A DNA stretch of 38,684 bases from a virus. The notes under the pieces are model-generated. The model did no database searches. It was not told the origin of the DNA and saw only the letters and a list, made by a program, of their open reading frames with translations. This document shows positions 30,699-38,684 of this stretch, piece by piece (position 1 is the first letter of the stretch; each line of letters opens with the position of its first letter). The stretch covers positions 1 through 38,684 of the IMG/VR virus record IMGVR_UViG_3300021963_000296; one strand, 5' to 3'. The position numbers and the translations under genes were made by a program.

Positions 30699-31628
30699 AT
30701 GGCAACGCAAATGCAGACCTCTACGACCACCACGGCAGTAGACCCCACTATTCAACCGTATCTGACTTATGGGCTGTCTGAGGCACGAAAGCAATACGAA
30801 GGTGGTGGCCCTCAGTTCTACCCCGGTCAAGGGTATGTAGGCCCATCCACTGCCACACAAACTGCCCTTCAAGCCCTACAAGCAAGGGCAATGGCGGGTA
30901 ACCCTCTGTTAGGTCAAGCACAAGGCAATGTGAGTGGGATGCTCGCGGGTGACTATCTCGGCGGTAACCCATTCTTTCAAGGCGCATTCCAACCCGCTGC
31001 GGCTGCGGCACAAACTGCCTTTCAAAAGTCTATTGGTGACATTTCCTCCGCTGCCTCAAAAGCCGGACGATATGGCTCCGGTGCGATGGGTGACCTTCAA
31101 AGTCAAGCGGCTGGAACCTTTGCACAGAAACTTGCGGACACTGCGGGTAAGCTGTCATACGAGAATTACGCTCAAGAACGCCAAAACCAAATGCGAGCAC
31201 TCGGCATGGCTCCGGGCCTTGCAGAGGCCGACTATGGCGACATAAACAAATTGTTGGGTGCTGGTCAACTGGGGGAGGGTTATCAAACCTCTGCTTTGCA
31301 AGCTGATATGGCGCGGTACAACTTTGAGCAAAACGCACCACAAAAGAATCTGACGAACTATCTGAATATGGTTTATGGGTTCCCTGCCGGTCGGACGCAG
31401 ACGCAAACCACACCGTACTACACGAACCCCACCGCTACGGCATTGGGAACGGGTTTGCTCGGACTGAATCTGTACAACGCCGGAAATCAAGCAACCGGAG
31501 GCGGATTAACCAATTTCTTCAAGAGTGGGTGGAACACATTGACAAGTGGCTTTGGTGGCGGCTCTCCTGTTAACACGGGCCTATATGATGACTACTCAAG
31601 ACGCAATGATGTTGATACCAACTTCTAA
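30699..31628 (+). CDS. Putative DNA-ejection (internal virion) protein, 309 aa
   Basis: Ala/Gly/Gln-rich, TIQPYLTYGLSEARKQYEGG at the start, then FFQGAFQPAAAAAQTAFQKS and SKAGRYGSGAMGDLQSQAAG, with C-terminal Gly/Asn-rich FGGGSPVNTGLYDDYSRR. The motif SGAMGDLQ and the following helical region resemble the first of three ejection proteins in SU10-like and P22-like podoviruses. These are stored in the head and injected to form a conduit across the cell envelope. It is followed by two larger proteins of the same general look. Confidence 0.72.
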   Translation: MATQMQTSTTTTAVDPTIQPYLTYGLSEARKQYEGGGPQFYPGQGYVGPSTATQTALQALQARAMAGNPLLGQAQGNVSGMLAGDYLGGNPFFQGAFQPAAAAAQTAFQKSIGDISSAASKAGRYGSGAMGDLQSQAAGTFAQKLADTAGKLSYENYAQERQNQMRALGMAPGLAEADYGDINKLLGAGQLGEGYQTSALQADMARYNFEQNAPQKNLTNYLNMVYGFPAGRTQTQTTPYYTNPTATALGTGLLGLNLYNAGNQATGGGLTNFFKSGWNTLTSGFGGGSPVNTGLYDDYSRRNDVDTNF

Positions 31629-31636
31629 GGATAATC

Positions 31637-33187
31637 ATGGCACTACTTGATATTTTTGGTACGACTCCTTCCTACTACGGTGGGCTATTGGGTGAGGACG
31701 AGTTAAATCGCGTCCGGCAACAAGCCCAACAGCAAGCACTACAAAACACCGCATTGGCTCTATTGCAAGCTGGCGCACCAAGCAGAACGCCGGGGAACGA
31801 AGCACTTGCCATCGCTCAAGGTCTAGCGGGTGGTCAGCAAGCCTACAGACAGACAATGCAAGAAGGCTTGAAAGACAAGATGCAAGAGATGCAGATTCAA
31901 GATTACATGAGAAAGCAGAAAGAGGCAGAGAACGAAAAGGCTCGGATGCAACTTGCTCAACAAATGTTGCCTTACGCAATGCAAGAACAAGTAGTAAATC
32001 AAGGCACTTATGGGCGCGGCTTGCCCGTTGGTGACGCTGTGGCTGAACAACTTGCACAAGAGAATGCAATGTTTGGCCCCGCAGGAATGCGGAGTTTGGA
32101 AGAATCTGCAAACTATCCCGTACAAGACACAAGAATGGCACAAACGGCAATGCCAGCAGAAACGGCATTTGTTCCCAATCAAGCTATCTTAGGACGCTTG
32201 CAACAAATTCTGCCTTTCAAAGATTTTGAAAATGTCATGCAAGGCATTGAGCGCAGACAAAAACTGACTCAGCCGGATTACATAACCTCCGGACAAACAA
32301 TTTTGCAAAAGACTGCATCTGGCTTAAAGCCCGTATTTAAAGGTCAAGATTTCAAAATTGTAGACAACGCAATCTATGCTGTAGACGAAAACGCACCCAA
32401 TGGGTTGCGGCTGGCAGTTGATAGGTCGGGTAGATTTACGGGGGACTTTGCCAATTTGTCTAAAATTATGTATGGCACAGATAGTCCACAAAACTTAACG
32501 CCGGAACAATCAAGCAAACTTTTAGCAGAGGCAAAGGTTTATAAGAAATCCGGTGCTGGTGGTGACATTATTAACTATCCTCCCGGTGCTGTGCCTGTTG
32601 GCAAAGAAGGTCAAAACAAACTTGATGCGTTGGCTTTGACAACGGGTGACCGTTTGGCCCAACTTGACAGAATTGAATCATCGTTTAATCCGGCTTATCT
32701 TGAAACACGATTCAAGGGAACTCAAGCATTACGCGCAATAGGTGAGAAGTCGGGCTTGTCTAAACTAACCCCTGCTCAACAACAAGAATTGACCTCATAC
32801 ACTCAATTCCAACAAGATGCAGTCCGGACATTGAATGCGTACATCAATGAGCTTACTGGTGCGGCTATGGGTGCAGGTGAAGAAGCTGACCGTCTTAAAT
32901 CGGGCGTTCCAAACCCCGGAACGGGGTTGTTTGATGGTGATAGTCCAACGCAGTTCAATGCAAAGCTAAAGAACACTTTGCGCGACTTGCGGACAGTAGA
33001 GGCGAGAATTCAATACATCAAAGCCAATGGCCTCAAGTTGGTGGATGTACCGCTGAACAAGATGCCGGACATTATGCGGAAACGCGAAACAGAATTGATT
33101 AAATCTCTCGCACTTGATGTATCAAAGCCTGAAGATAAAGCAATTCTCAAAAATCGATTGGCCTCTGAATTCGGATTGATGAGGTAA
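31637..33187 (+). CDS. Putative DNA-ejection protein, 516 aa
   Basis: Begins LLDIFGTTPSYYGGLLGEDE, then Gln/Ala-rich helices (QQAQQQALQNTALALLQAGA) and a coiled coil (MQEMQIQDYMRKQKEAENEK). The C-terminal half has a helical region with LTSYTQFQQDAVRTLNAYIN and GAAMGAGEEADRLKSGVPN, a motif widespread in phage internal proteins near ejection genes. No enzymatic motif. Second in a three-gene block together with 30699 and 33192. Confidence 0.75.
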   Translation: MALLDIFGTTPSYYGGLLGEDELNRVRQQAQQQALQNTALALLQAGAPSRTPGNEALAIAQGLAGGQQAYRQTMQEGLKDKMQEMQIQDYMRKQKEAENEKARMQLAQQMLPYAMQEQVVNQGTYGRGLPVGDAVAEQLAQENAMFGPAGMRSLEESANYPVQDTRMAQTAMPAETAFVPNQAILGRLQQILPFKDFENVMQGIERRQKLTQPDYITSGQTILQKTASGLKPVFKGQDFKIVDNAIYAVDENAPNGLRLAVDRSGRFTGDFANLSKIMYGTDSPQNLTPEQSSKLLAEAKVYKKSGAGGDIINYPPGAVPVGKEGQNKLDALALTTGDRLAQLDRIESSFNPAYLETRFKGTQALRAIGEKSGLSKLTPAQQQELTSYTQFQQDAVRTLNAYINELTGAAMGAGEEADRLKSGVPNPGTGLFDGDSPTQFNAKLKNTLRDLRTVEARIQYIKANGLKLVDVPLNKMPDIMRKRETELIKSLALDVSKPEDKAILKNRLASEFGLMR

Positions 33188-33191
33188 CACC

Positions 33192-35231
33192 ATGTCTGTA
33201 GTAGATGAATTGCTGAGTGGGACTTCAACGGAAGAACGAAAGATGTTCCCCGTTAGTTCGAGTGTGGTCGATGAAATCTTGTCGCCATCAACAACGCCGA
33301 GACGAATGGTGCGGGATGAAACAATCGTCCCACAAAGAACCTCTGCGGGTGCTGCTGACATATTCACAGCATTAAAGGCCGGAGTACCAACCGACAAACA
33401 AGCAGCAATCAAGCTATTTGCAGAGGCTCGGGGAATACCGGAAAGCCGATATCGTGTGGTTGGCAATGAGATTGTTTACCAAGCGGATGATGGTAAGTTC
33501 TATTCCGAAGTTCCCGGCATGATGACCAAGCCAATGACTTCAATGGCGTACAACTTGCCCGATGTATTGGAAGCTGTACCGGACATAGCTGCGGGGATTA
33601 TGACTACCCCTATGCTCATGGCTGGCCCTGCTGGTGCTGCGGCAAGCATGGGAATCACGGGGGCGGCTGCTGCGGGTGCAAATGCAATTCGTCAAAACAT
33701 TGCGGGACTGCTTGCAGATCAAGAGGTATCCGGTGGCGACATTGCTAAACAAGGCGCAGTGTCCGGCTTATTCCAAGCTGCACCGTTGGGCTTGCGTATG
33801 TTCTTAGGGCGTAATGTTGCAAAAGACATTGCAAAGGTAAACGCACCCGAAGTAGCGGACTTGGTGCAAAAAGCAAAGGACTTAGGCATTGACCTAACTC
33901 CGGCTGAATTAACCAATCTGCCTTCTCTCAAATCACAGCAAAAGGTGTTGGGGAACATCGTAGAGAGTGCGGACACACTCGGAGACTTTTATCTAAACAG
34001 ATACAAAGAGCAAGTTCAACCCGCTGTAAATAAGTTCTTGGAAAGCATTAGCAGAGTTGATGACCCAATGACTGCGGGATTTCGCGGGCAAAAGGCATTG
34101 AAAGATCGTGTCGTTCAATTGGAGAAGGCAAGGGAAGAAGGCAGCGAGCCTTTGTATCGTGCTGCATTTGAAAGATCAGTACCCGTAGATGCTCGACCCG
34201 TTATTGCCCAAATTGACTCGATGATGAACATTGCAAAGGGTGATGAACTCAAAGCATTGCAACGCATCAAGAATAACCTATACCGTGAGAAGGCCACTTA
34301 CAACGCACAAGGCGATGAGGTGATGGTTAAGGTGGTTGAAGATCGTCTACCTGCATTGCAACGCGCAAAGTTTGACATTGACAAGATGTTCAAAGAAGAA
34401 TCATTTTCGTCAATGGATAATTTAATTCAATCTGAAATAACTAATGTTCAAAAAAACTTAATTAAACAGATGAGCAAAGACAATCCGATGTATGGTGTGG
34501 CAGACGCTCGATTTGCTGAATTGTCTAAGCCTTTGAATGAGTTTGCTGAACGGCGACCGGGCCTATCGTTAACCGCGATCACAAAAGACAATCTAAACGA
34601 TTTGGCAAACAGACTATTTGCAAATGCTTCACATCAAACCATTCGCTATACCCGTCAACAGATTCAAGCGGTAAGCCCCGAAGCATGGAACGATGTAAGT
34701 CGGGCGTACTTGGAACAGCAATGGGAAAAGGCAATGAAACCCCGCATTGGGGCCAAAGAACCCCGTATAGATGCGGGTGCTGATTGGAAGATGCTGATAA
34801 TGGGTGATAGCAAGTCACAAAAGGCATTGCTAGAGGCATTGGGGGCGCAACAGTTCCAAGCATTGAACAACCTTACGCAAGTGTTAGAGGCTGCAAGTCG
34901 GGTGAAGAAACTCGGCTCGGATACTGCTTTTAATCAACGAGCAATGAAAGAGATGGAAGATAATGCGCCGGGTGCATTGGCTGCATTTGCTCGGGTTACT
35001 GGTAGTGCTGCGACACCTTTGGACTACGGTAAGTTTTTCAAAAATTGGGCAAATGAAAGGGCATTCTCAAAAAATGCTGAACAGTTGGCTCAAATCATCA
35101 CAAGCAAAGACGGTATGAATAGACTTAGGGAGTTAAAACGAATGTCACCAACTACACCAAAATTCGCAGCCGGTCTAACGCAATTGGCGTTGGATTATGG
35201 AATGATTGGTAGCACACTTAGCGAGGACTAA
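33192..35231 (+). CDS. Putative DNA-ejection protein, P22 gp16-like, 679 aa
   Basis: Starts SVVDELLSGTSTEERKMFPV with repeats of SVVDE at the N-terminus. An Ala/Gly-rich hydrophobic patch (AAGIMTTPMLMAGPAGAAAS, residues 131-150) could insert in the membrane. The remainder is long and helical (DIDKMFKEESFSSMDNLIQS and RYTRQQIQAVSPEAWNDVSR). Size, helicity and membrane patch fit the largest ejection protein, like P22 gp16. No muramidase motif is seen. It ends three bases before the fibre gene's ATG at 35235, showing tight coupling. Confidence 0.75.
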   Translation: MSVVDELLSGTSTEERKMFPVSSSVVDEILSPSTTPRRMVRDETIVPQRTSAGAADIFTALKAGVPTDKQAAIKLFAEARGIPESRYRVVGNEIVYQADDGKFYSEVPGMMTKPMTSMAYNLPDVLEAVPDIAAGIMTTPMLMAGPAGAAASMGITGAAAAGANAIRQNIAGLLADQEVSGGDIAKQGAVSGLFQAAPLGLRMFLGRNVAKDIAKVNAPEVADLVQKAKDLGIDLTPAELTNLPSLKSQQKVLGNIVESADTLGDFYLNRYKEQVQPAVNKFLESISRVDDPMTAGFRGQKALKDRVVQLEKAREEGSEPLYRAAFERSVPVDARPVIAQIDSMMNIAKGDELKALQRIKNNLYREKATYNAQGDEVMVKVVEDRLPALQRAKFDIDKMFKEESFSSMDNLIQSEITNVQKNLIKQMSKDNPMYGVADARFAELSKPLNEFAERRPGLSLTAITKDNLNDLANRLFANASHQTIRYTRQQIQAVSPEAWNDVSRAYLEQQWEKAMKPRIGAKEPRIDAGADWKMLIMGDSKSQKALLEALGAQQFQALNNLTQVLEAASRVKKLGSDTAFNQRAMKEMEDNAPGALAAFARVTGSAATPLDYGKFFKNWANERAFSKNAEQLAQIITSKDGMNRLRELKRMSPTTPKFAAGLTQLALDYGMIGSTLSED

Positions 35232-35234
35232 ATC

Positions 35235-36797
35235 ATGCCAAAAGTAAAAATCAGCGAGTACAGCGCAACCGCTAACTCAAACACAGATGTAGCATCAATC
35301 AACATTGATGAGGGATGCGCTCCGAGTGGCATCAATAACGCCATTCGTGCGGTGATGGGCCATCTGAAAGACTTTCAACAAGGAACCAATGGAGACCCGT
35401 TTAACGGCCCCGTGAATGGTACTTTGGGGGCTACGACTGCCAATACAGCGGTAGTGACCACATTAAACAGCACAGACGCAACAGACGCATCTAGCACCAC
35501 TGCTGCTGCAATGAAAACAGCGGGCGGTTTGGGTGTTGCTAAAAAATTGTTTGTTGGTTTAGATTCAAACATTTATGGCCTCACCGTAGGCCGTGGCGCA
35601 GGTGCTGTATCCACCAACACTGCGGTGGGTGCTAGTACTTTGGCGGCTGTGACAAGCGGCGGTTCTCTTGTTGCTGTCGGTTCTAACGCTGGTAAAGCCT
35701 TGACGACTGGTTCTGATAGCGTTGCTGTTGGCGCTAATGCTTTGCAGTTTGCCACGACTGGGACTGCTAACGTAGGCGTTGGTCAGGCCTCTTTGTATCA
35801 AACAACCACAGGCAACTACAACTCCGCACTTGGTACTGGCGCACTTCAGAACAACACCACAGCATCTAACAACACTGCTGTTGGCTATCAGGCTGGATAT
35901 AGTGGAACAACTGGCGGGGCAACTGCTGGTCAAAATGTGTTTATTGGTTATCAAGCTGGATACAACACAAACCATAGTCGCCACACAATTGTTGGTTGGG
36001 GCGCAGGTAATGGTGTAACAACTGGCGATCGTATTACTGCTTTTGGACACACGGCTGGAAGTCTCTGCACAGGAAGTTTTAACACATTTATTGGCGGCTC
36101 GGCTGGTCGAGACCAAACATCTGGAACAGGCAACAGCTATCTTGGAGAATCTGCTGGTTACTTGATGACCACTGGTAGCGCAAATACCATCCTTGGCGGC
36201 TACTCAGGCAACCAAGGTGGCCTCGACATTCGCACAGCAAGCAACTACATCGTGCTGTCTGATGGGGATGGGAATCCACGGGGATATTTTGGTGGCCCGG
36301 GTAGCATTGGTAACGGTTGTTTTATAAAAACTGGAACTTCTTCTACGTCACGCATCCTTCCCGCCACAGACAATGTTGGTTATGTTGGTGAAAACAGTTA
36401 TCGCTGGCAAGCCATTTATGCCGTCAACGGAACCATTCAAACATCGGATGGTCGTGAGAAAAACACAATTGCGGATAGCAATCTTGGGTTGTCATTTATT
36501 CAATCACTCCGCCCCGTTTCTTATAAATGGAATGTTGGTGAAAACGTAGTTACTTATGACGAAGAAAAGAACCCAATTGTTACACCCCGTGCAGGTGTCC
36601 GTTCACACTATGGTTTTATTGCTCAAGAAGTTAAGGCAGTAATTCCTGAGGGGGTTGACTTTGGTGGTTTTGTGCAAGAACCTGATGACGGCATGATGTC
36701 TTTACGCTACCACGAATTTATCGGGCCTCTTGTTAAAGCCATCCAAGAACTCAAAGCAGAGGTTGACAGCCTCAAAGCCCAAATCAACGGAGCATGA
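35235..36797 (+). CDS. Tail fibre with YadA-like repeats and S74 chaperone (copy 2)
   Basis: A 520-residue fibre. The N-terminus (KVKISEYSATANSNTDVASI, then GCAPSGINNAIRAVMGHLKD) is a common podovirus virion-binding motif and belongs with the phage A late genes. From residue 115 it shares the near-identical beta-roll with the first fibre. The S74 chaperone follows (TSDGREKNT, autocleavage S404; HYGFIAQEV) with a C-terminus similar to, but diverged from, copy 1. Downstream genes belong to the flanking phage. If the window is a cointegrate, the genuine phage A gene runs from 35235 through the repeat to the end of copy 1 (4759). Confidence 0.9.
   Translation: MPKVKISEYSATANSNTDVASINIDEGCAPSGINNAIRAVMGHLKDFQQGTNGDPFNGPVNGTLGATTANTAVVTTLNSTDATDASSTTAAAMKTAGGLGVAKKLFVGLDSNIYGLTVGRGAGAVSTNTAVGASTLAAVTSGGSLVAVGSNAGKALTTGSDSVAVGANALQFATTGTANVGVGQASLYQTTTGNYNSALGTGALQNNTTASNNTAVGYQAGYSGTTGGATAGQNVFIGYQAGYNTNHSRHTIVGWGAGNGVTTGDRITAFGHTAGSLCTGSFNTFIGGSAGRDQTSGTGNSYLGESAGYLMTTGSANTILGGYSGNQGGLDIRTASNYIVLSDGDGNPRGYFGGPGSIGNGCFIKTGTSSTSRILPATDNVGYVGENSYRWQAIYAVNGTIQTSDGREKNTIADSNLGLSFIQSLRPVSYKWNVGENVVTYDEEKNPIVTPRAGVRSHYGFIAQEVKAVIPEGVDFGGFVQEPDDGMMSLRYHEFIGPLVKAIQELKAEVDSLKAQINGA
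35578..36331 (+). repeat. Long direct repeat, copy 2
   Basis: Counterpart of 3534-4287. The differences are C at 35585, C at 36224 and G at 36237; the last changes Ser to Ala. It marks the right edge of the 32,044-bp phage A unit. Confidence 0.95.
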
Positions 36798-36856
36798 ACA
36801 TGAATGAAATCACCGCAGAACAAATCGCCCAGCACCTCAGTGCCGCTAATCTTTAA
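36794..36856 (+). pseudogene. Truncated remnant of the small fibre-linked gene
   Basis: Reads MNMNEITAEQIAQHLSAANL and stops. It matches the first 17 or so residues of 4756-4968, including the nucleotide stretch GAACAAATCGCCCAGCAC. It sits at the same place relative to the fibre stop. The HNH gene follows eight bases later, and a full-length homologue follows that. This looks like the broken front of the gene, left where the HNH cassette entered. Confidence 0.7.
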
Positions 36857-36864
36857 GGACTAAC

Positions 36865-37377
36865 ATGACTGAAACATTAACACCAGAACTCACGCAAGAG
36901 TTAGTGCGGTCATTGTTTGACTACAGGGATGGCTCGTTGTTCTGGAAAGTTTCAACTACAAATTCAGTTTGTGTCGGTCAAAAAGCTGGTACTTCCGTAA
37001 ATGATTCTGGATACCATATTGTTGGTATTGGTGGAAAAACTTACAGATTACATAGAATAATTTTTTTGTATCATCATGGGTATTCACCTAAAAATGTAGA
37101 CCACATAAATGGAGATAGGGCAAACAATAGCATTGAAAATTTAAGGCCAGCAGATGATTTCCAAAATAGCAGAAATTCTAAAATTAGTAAAAGAAACAAA
37201 TCTAACGTAAAAGGCGTTTGTTGGGCTAATCATGTAAATAAATGGATGGTTCAAGTAAGACAAGGAAACTCAAAAAAATATCTTGGTTTATATGATGATA
37301 TTGAATTGGCTGAATTAGTCGCTATTGAAGCAAGAAACAAATTTCACAAGGAATATGCAAATCATGGAACATATTGA
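36865..37377 (+). CDS. HNH endonuclease with AP2 domain (phage B)
   Basis: A 170-residue homing-endonuclease-like protein. The HNH core is YRLHRIIF (H63) and VDHINGDRANNSIENLR (78-94), with an AP2 DNA-binding domain at about 113-165 (SNVKGVCWANHVNKWMVQV, KYLGLYDDIELAE). Strongly AT-rich codons, unlike its neighbours, point to recent arrival. ATG 36865 follows AAGGAC. It interrupts a small conserved gene. Related in fold, but not close in sequence, to the HNH-AP2 at 6327, so the two came separately. Confidence 0.9.
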   Translation: MTETLTPELTQELVRSLFDYRDGSLFWKVSTTNSVCVGQKAGTSVNDSGYHIVGIGGKTYRLHRIIFLYHHGYSPKNVDHINGDRANNSIENLRPADDFQNSRNSKISKRNKSNVKGVCWANHVNKWMVQVRQGNSKKYLGLYDDIELAELVAIEARNKFHKEYANHGTY

Positions 37378-37582
37378 GCAACCAACAGCAGAACAAATAG
37401 CAAAACATTATTCCGCTTGTTTGGATAGTGTGCATTTAATCCAAAATGGCAAGCCCGAACTGATGGAAGATGCTGAGTGGGCAGATTGCCTGACCCGCAA
37501 CAAAGAGCATTTGAAGATCATGCTGGCAAAAGATTACTGGACAAATGAAGATTTGAAACCACTACAGGCGGCATCTGAATGA
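37364..37582 (+). CDS. Conserved small protein, phage B homologue of 4756-4968
   Basis: A 72-residue protein with EQIAKHYSACLDSV and NKEHLKIMLAKDYW, clearly homologous to the phage A protein. Its start lies inside the end of the HNH gene (14-base overlap, AAGGAA upstream). The N-terminus has been rebuilt (MEHIEQPTAEQ) relative to the remnant at 36794. Thus the gene remains intact although its original start was displaced by the HNH cassette. Confidence 0.8.
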   Translation: MEHIEQPTAEQIAKHYSACLDSVHLIQNGKPELMEDAEWADCLTRNKEHLKIMLAKDYWTNEDLKPLQAASE

Positions 37583-37818
37583 ATCAAGAACTCCAGAAAT
37601 ACTATGAAGACCGCTTCTCAATGATGGGAAGTGATGGGTGGAAAGACTTGGTGGAAGATATTGACACCATGATTGCATCCTTGAATAATATATCTGTGAT
37701 TTCTGATGAACAAAGCCTACAATTCAAAAAAGGTGAACTTTCTATACTTACTTGGCTGAAAACCTTGCGACAGGTCAGCGAGAGAGCATACGAGGAATTG
37801 AATGAAAAGAATGTTTGA
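37579..37818 (+). CDS. Conserved small phage protein, 79 aa
   Basis: MNQELQKYYEDRFSMMGSDG then WKDLVEDIDTMIASLNNISV is a frequent short protein in freshwater podoviruses, located upstream of the scaffold. Helical and acidic. It overlaps the previous stop by ATGA and the next gene by 17 bases. Function unknown, presumably head assembly. Confidence 0.75.
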   Translation: MNQELQKYYEDRFSMMGSDGWKDLVEDIDTMIASLNNISVISDEQSLQFKKGELSILTWLKTLRQVSERAYEELNEKNV

Positions 37819-38029
37819 ATTTGCCTGTGCAAACGGGCATAAAACCGAAAGACTCTGTGTTTATGAGACTCAGAGTTTTAGGTGTGAATGCGGTGAAACA
37901 GCCAACCGCATTCTTAGTGCGCCAGCTTTTAGGTTGGAAGGGTGGTCTGGTTCTTTCCCATCAGCGCATGGGAAGTTCGAGAAAAGCCATCTTGACAAGC
38001 TAAAATCTGAACGCAAAGCCAACTCTTAA
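37802..38029 (+). CDS. Zinc-ribbon protein, FmdB-like
   Basis: A 75-residue protein with FACANGHKTERL and FRCECGETANRILSAPAF, a C-x4-H/C-x-C zinc ribbon resembling the FmdB regulatory domain. In phages it often precedes the scaffold gene. Whether it regulates late genes or is a structural factor is unknown. ATG 37802 or 37811. Confidence 0.75.
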   Translation: MKRMFEFACANGHKTERLCVYETQSFRCECGETANRILSAPAFRLEGWSGSFPSAHGKFEKSHLDKLKSERKANS

Positions 38030-38083
38030 ACAGAAATGTCGAGTTGATTCTCCTACAACCGAAACGGCAGGAAAAGGGAAAAT

Positions 38084-38684
38084 ATGTTGATTGACCAAGA
38101 ACCTGAGATGAAAAGTGAGTTAGAAGCTGAAGAATCCAAGCTATCTAACACCATTGCGCCAGCAACGCCTGGACTTCCTGATAAATACAGGGACAAAAGT
38201 CTTGAGGATATTGTTCGGATGCACCAAGAGGCTGAAAAGCTAATTGGCAAGCAAGCGCAAGAAGTGGGAGAGGTAAGGAAACTCGCTGATGAACTCATTA
38301 AGCAGAACCTCAGTTCAAAGCAACAAACTATTAAAGAGGAAGAACCTGAAGTAGATTTCTTTGAAAATCCACAGAAGGCAGTTCAGAAGACTATTGATAA
38401 TCATCCTGATGTTCTTGCCGCCCGTCAAGCGGGTGTTGAGTTCAAGAGGATGCAGATTCAGCAGAAGTTAGTGCAAGAGCATCCTGACTACACTCAGATT
38501 GCTCAAGATCAGGACTTTGTGAATTGGGTGAAATCCTCGCCTATTCGCCTTGGTCTGTATGCAAAAGCAGATGGTGAGTTTGATTTCGATAGTGCCAATG
38601 AGTTGCTGTCTACTTACAAGCAGTTGCGTGGTGTCAAGTCAAAGCAGACTGAGCAAGCGGGTGAAACCGCCAGGAAGCAGAACA
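38084..38684 (+). CDS. Scaffolding protein of phage B, 3' end missing
   Basis: An acidic, Glu/Lys-rich helical protein with VDFFENPQKAVQKTIDNHPD and LVQEHPDYTQIAQDQDFVNW, motifs found in podovirus scaffolds. It is open to the right edge (200 codons). GGAAAAGGGAAAA precedes the ATG. The 54-bp gap before it (38030-38083) shows no clear element. A phage B capsid gene would be expected just beyond the window. Confidence 0.78.
   Translation, partial: MLIDQEPEMKSELEAEESKLSNTIAPATPGLPDKYRDKSLEDIVRMHQEAEKLIGKQAQEVGEVRKLADELIKQNLSSKQQTIKEEEPEVDFFENPQKAVQKTIDNHPDVLAARQAGVEFKRMQIQQKLVQEHPDYTQIAQDQDFVNWVKSSPIRLGLYAKADGEFDFDSANELLSTYKQLRGVKSKQTEQAGETARKQN

Larger units (their letters stand above)
3542..35585. 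other. Apparent complete phage A genome unit, 32,044 bp, bounded by the fibre repeat
   Basis: The interval from a point in repeat copy 1 to the same point in copy 2 contains one each of TerS, TerL, portal, scaffold, major capsid protein, adaptor, tail, ejection and fibre proteins, spanin pair, endolysin and early recombination/replication operons. Joined end to end, the late genes (15087 to 35585) run through the fibre directly into the lysis genes (4756-8605), as expected for one late transcription unit. The flanks then join as a second portal-fibre-scaffold locus. The exact crossover point within the repeat cannot be fixed. Whether the unit is physically inserted in phage B or merely misassembled is unknown. 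Confidence 0.7.

Noticed and set aside
3542-35585. Prophage or integrative element
   Set aside because: No integrase, excisionase or att-like short repeat; the boundaries are long coding repeats, consistent with homologous recombination or assembly, not site-specific integration.
3534-36331. Diversity-generating retroelement with template and variable copies
   Set aside because: The few differences are not adenine-specific, the repeat is 754 bp long, and there is no reverse transcriptase gene.
1-38684. The window as one closed circle joined at its ends
   Set aside because: Joining the last to first base stops the scaffold frame within about three codons, leaves the portal without a start and leaves phage B without capsid and terminase genes. 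The edges look like arbitrary cuts.

Overview
The whole window is tailed-phage DNA (Caudoviricetes): densely packed genes, ATGA/TGATG stop-start overlaps, virion, lysis and recombination genes, and no recognisable host gene, integrase, tRNA or CRISPR. Small Cys-rich proteins, a DUF1376 replication protein, Erf/YqaJ recombination genes and an SU10-type capsid suggest an uncultured, probably freshwater podovirus of a Gram-negative host, perhaps a betaproteobacterium. The host guess is inference. The Gram-negative call rests on the Rz/Rz1 spanin pair and several lipoproteins.

The window seems to contain two phages. A 754-bp near-identical direct repeat lies inside two tail-fibre genes (3534-4287 and 35578-36331, offset exactly 32,044 bp). 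The DNA between the copies ('phage A') looks like one complete genome if circularised at the repeat. Its right arm starts at 15087 with small virion-associated proteins and a large polyvalent protein. Next come TerS, TerL, portal, scaffold, SU10-type major capsid protein, adaptor, tail and stabilisation proteins, three putative ejection proteins and the fibre. Across the circle junction follow small membrane proteins, lipoproteins, spanins and a GH19 endolysin (4756-8605). Between lysis and late genes is a lambda-like early region. A leftward operon (11292 to 8584) carries the Erf annealase and YqaJ exonuclease, and a rightward operon (11414 to 15011) carries a DUF1376 protein, a PD-(D/E)XK-like protein, RusA, NinB and a YbcO-type nuclease, ending in a strong terminator. 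About 120 bp with inverted and direct repeats separate the two.

The flanks ('phage B') hold a second portal (cut by the left edge), a collagen-like fibre gene and the 5' part of the first S74 fibre gene on the left. On the right are the 3' part of the second fibre gene, an HNH-AP2 homing-endonuclease-like gene that disrupts a small conserved gene, a zinc-ribbon protein and a second scaffold cut by the right edge. Removing the 32,044-bp unit joins these into a plausible portal-fibre-scaffold locus of a different phage.

The main question is therefore whether this is a real phage-phage cointegrate, made by one crossover in a shared receptor-binding gene, or an assembly chimera through a repeat longer than short reads. 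Sequence alone cannot decide. Both readings agree that phage A is a complete circle of about 32 kb and that its fibre module is shared with an otherwise different phage.
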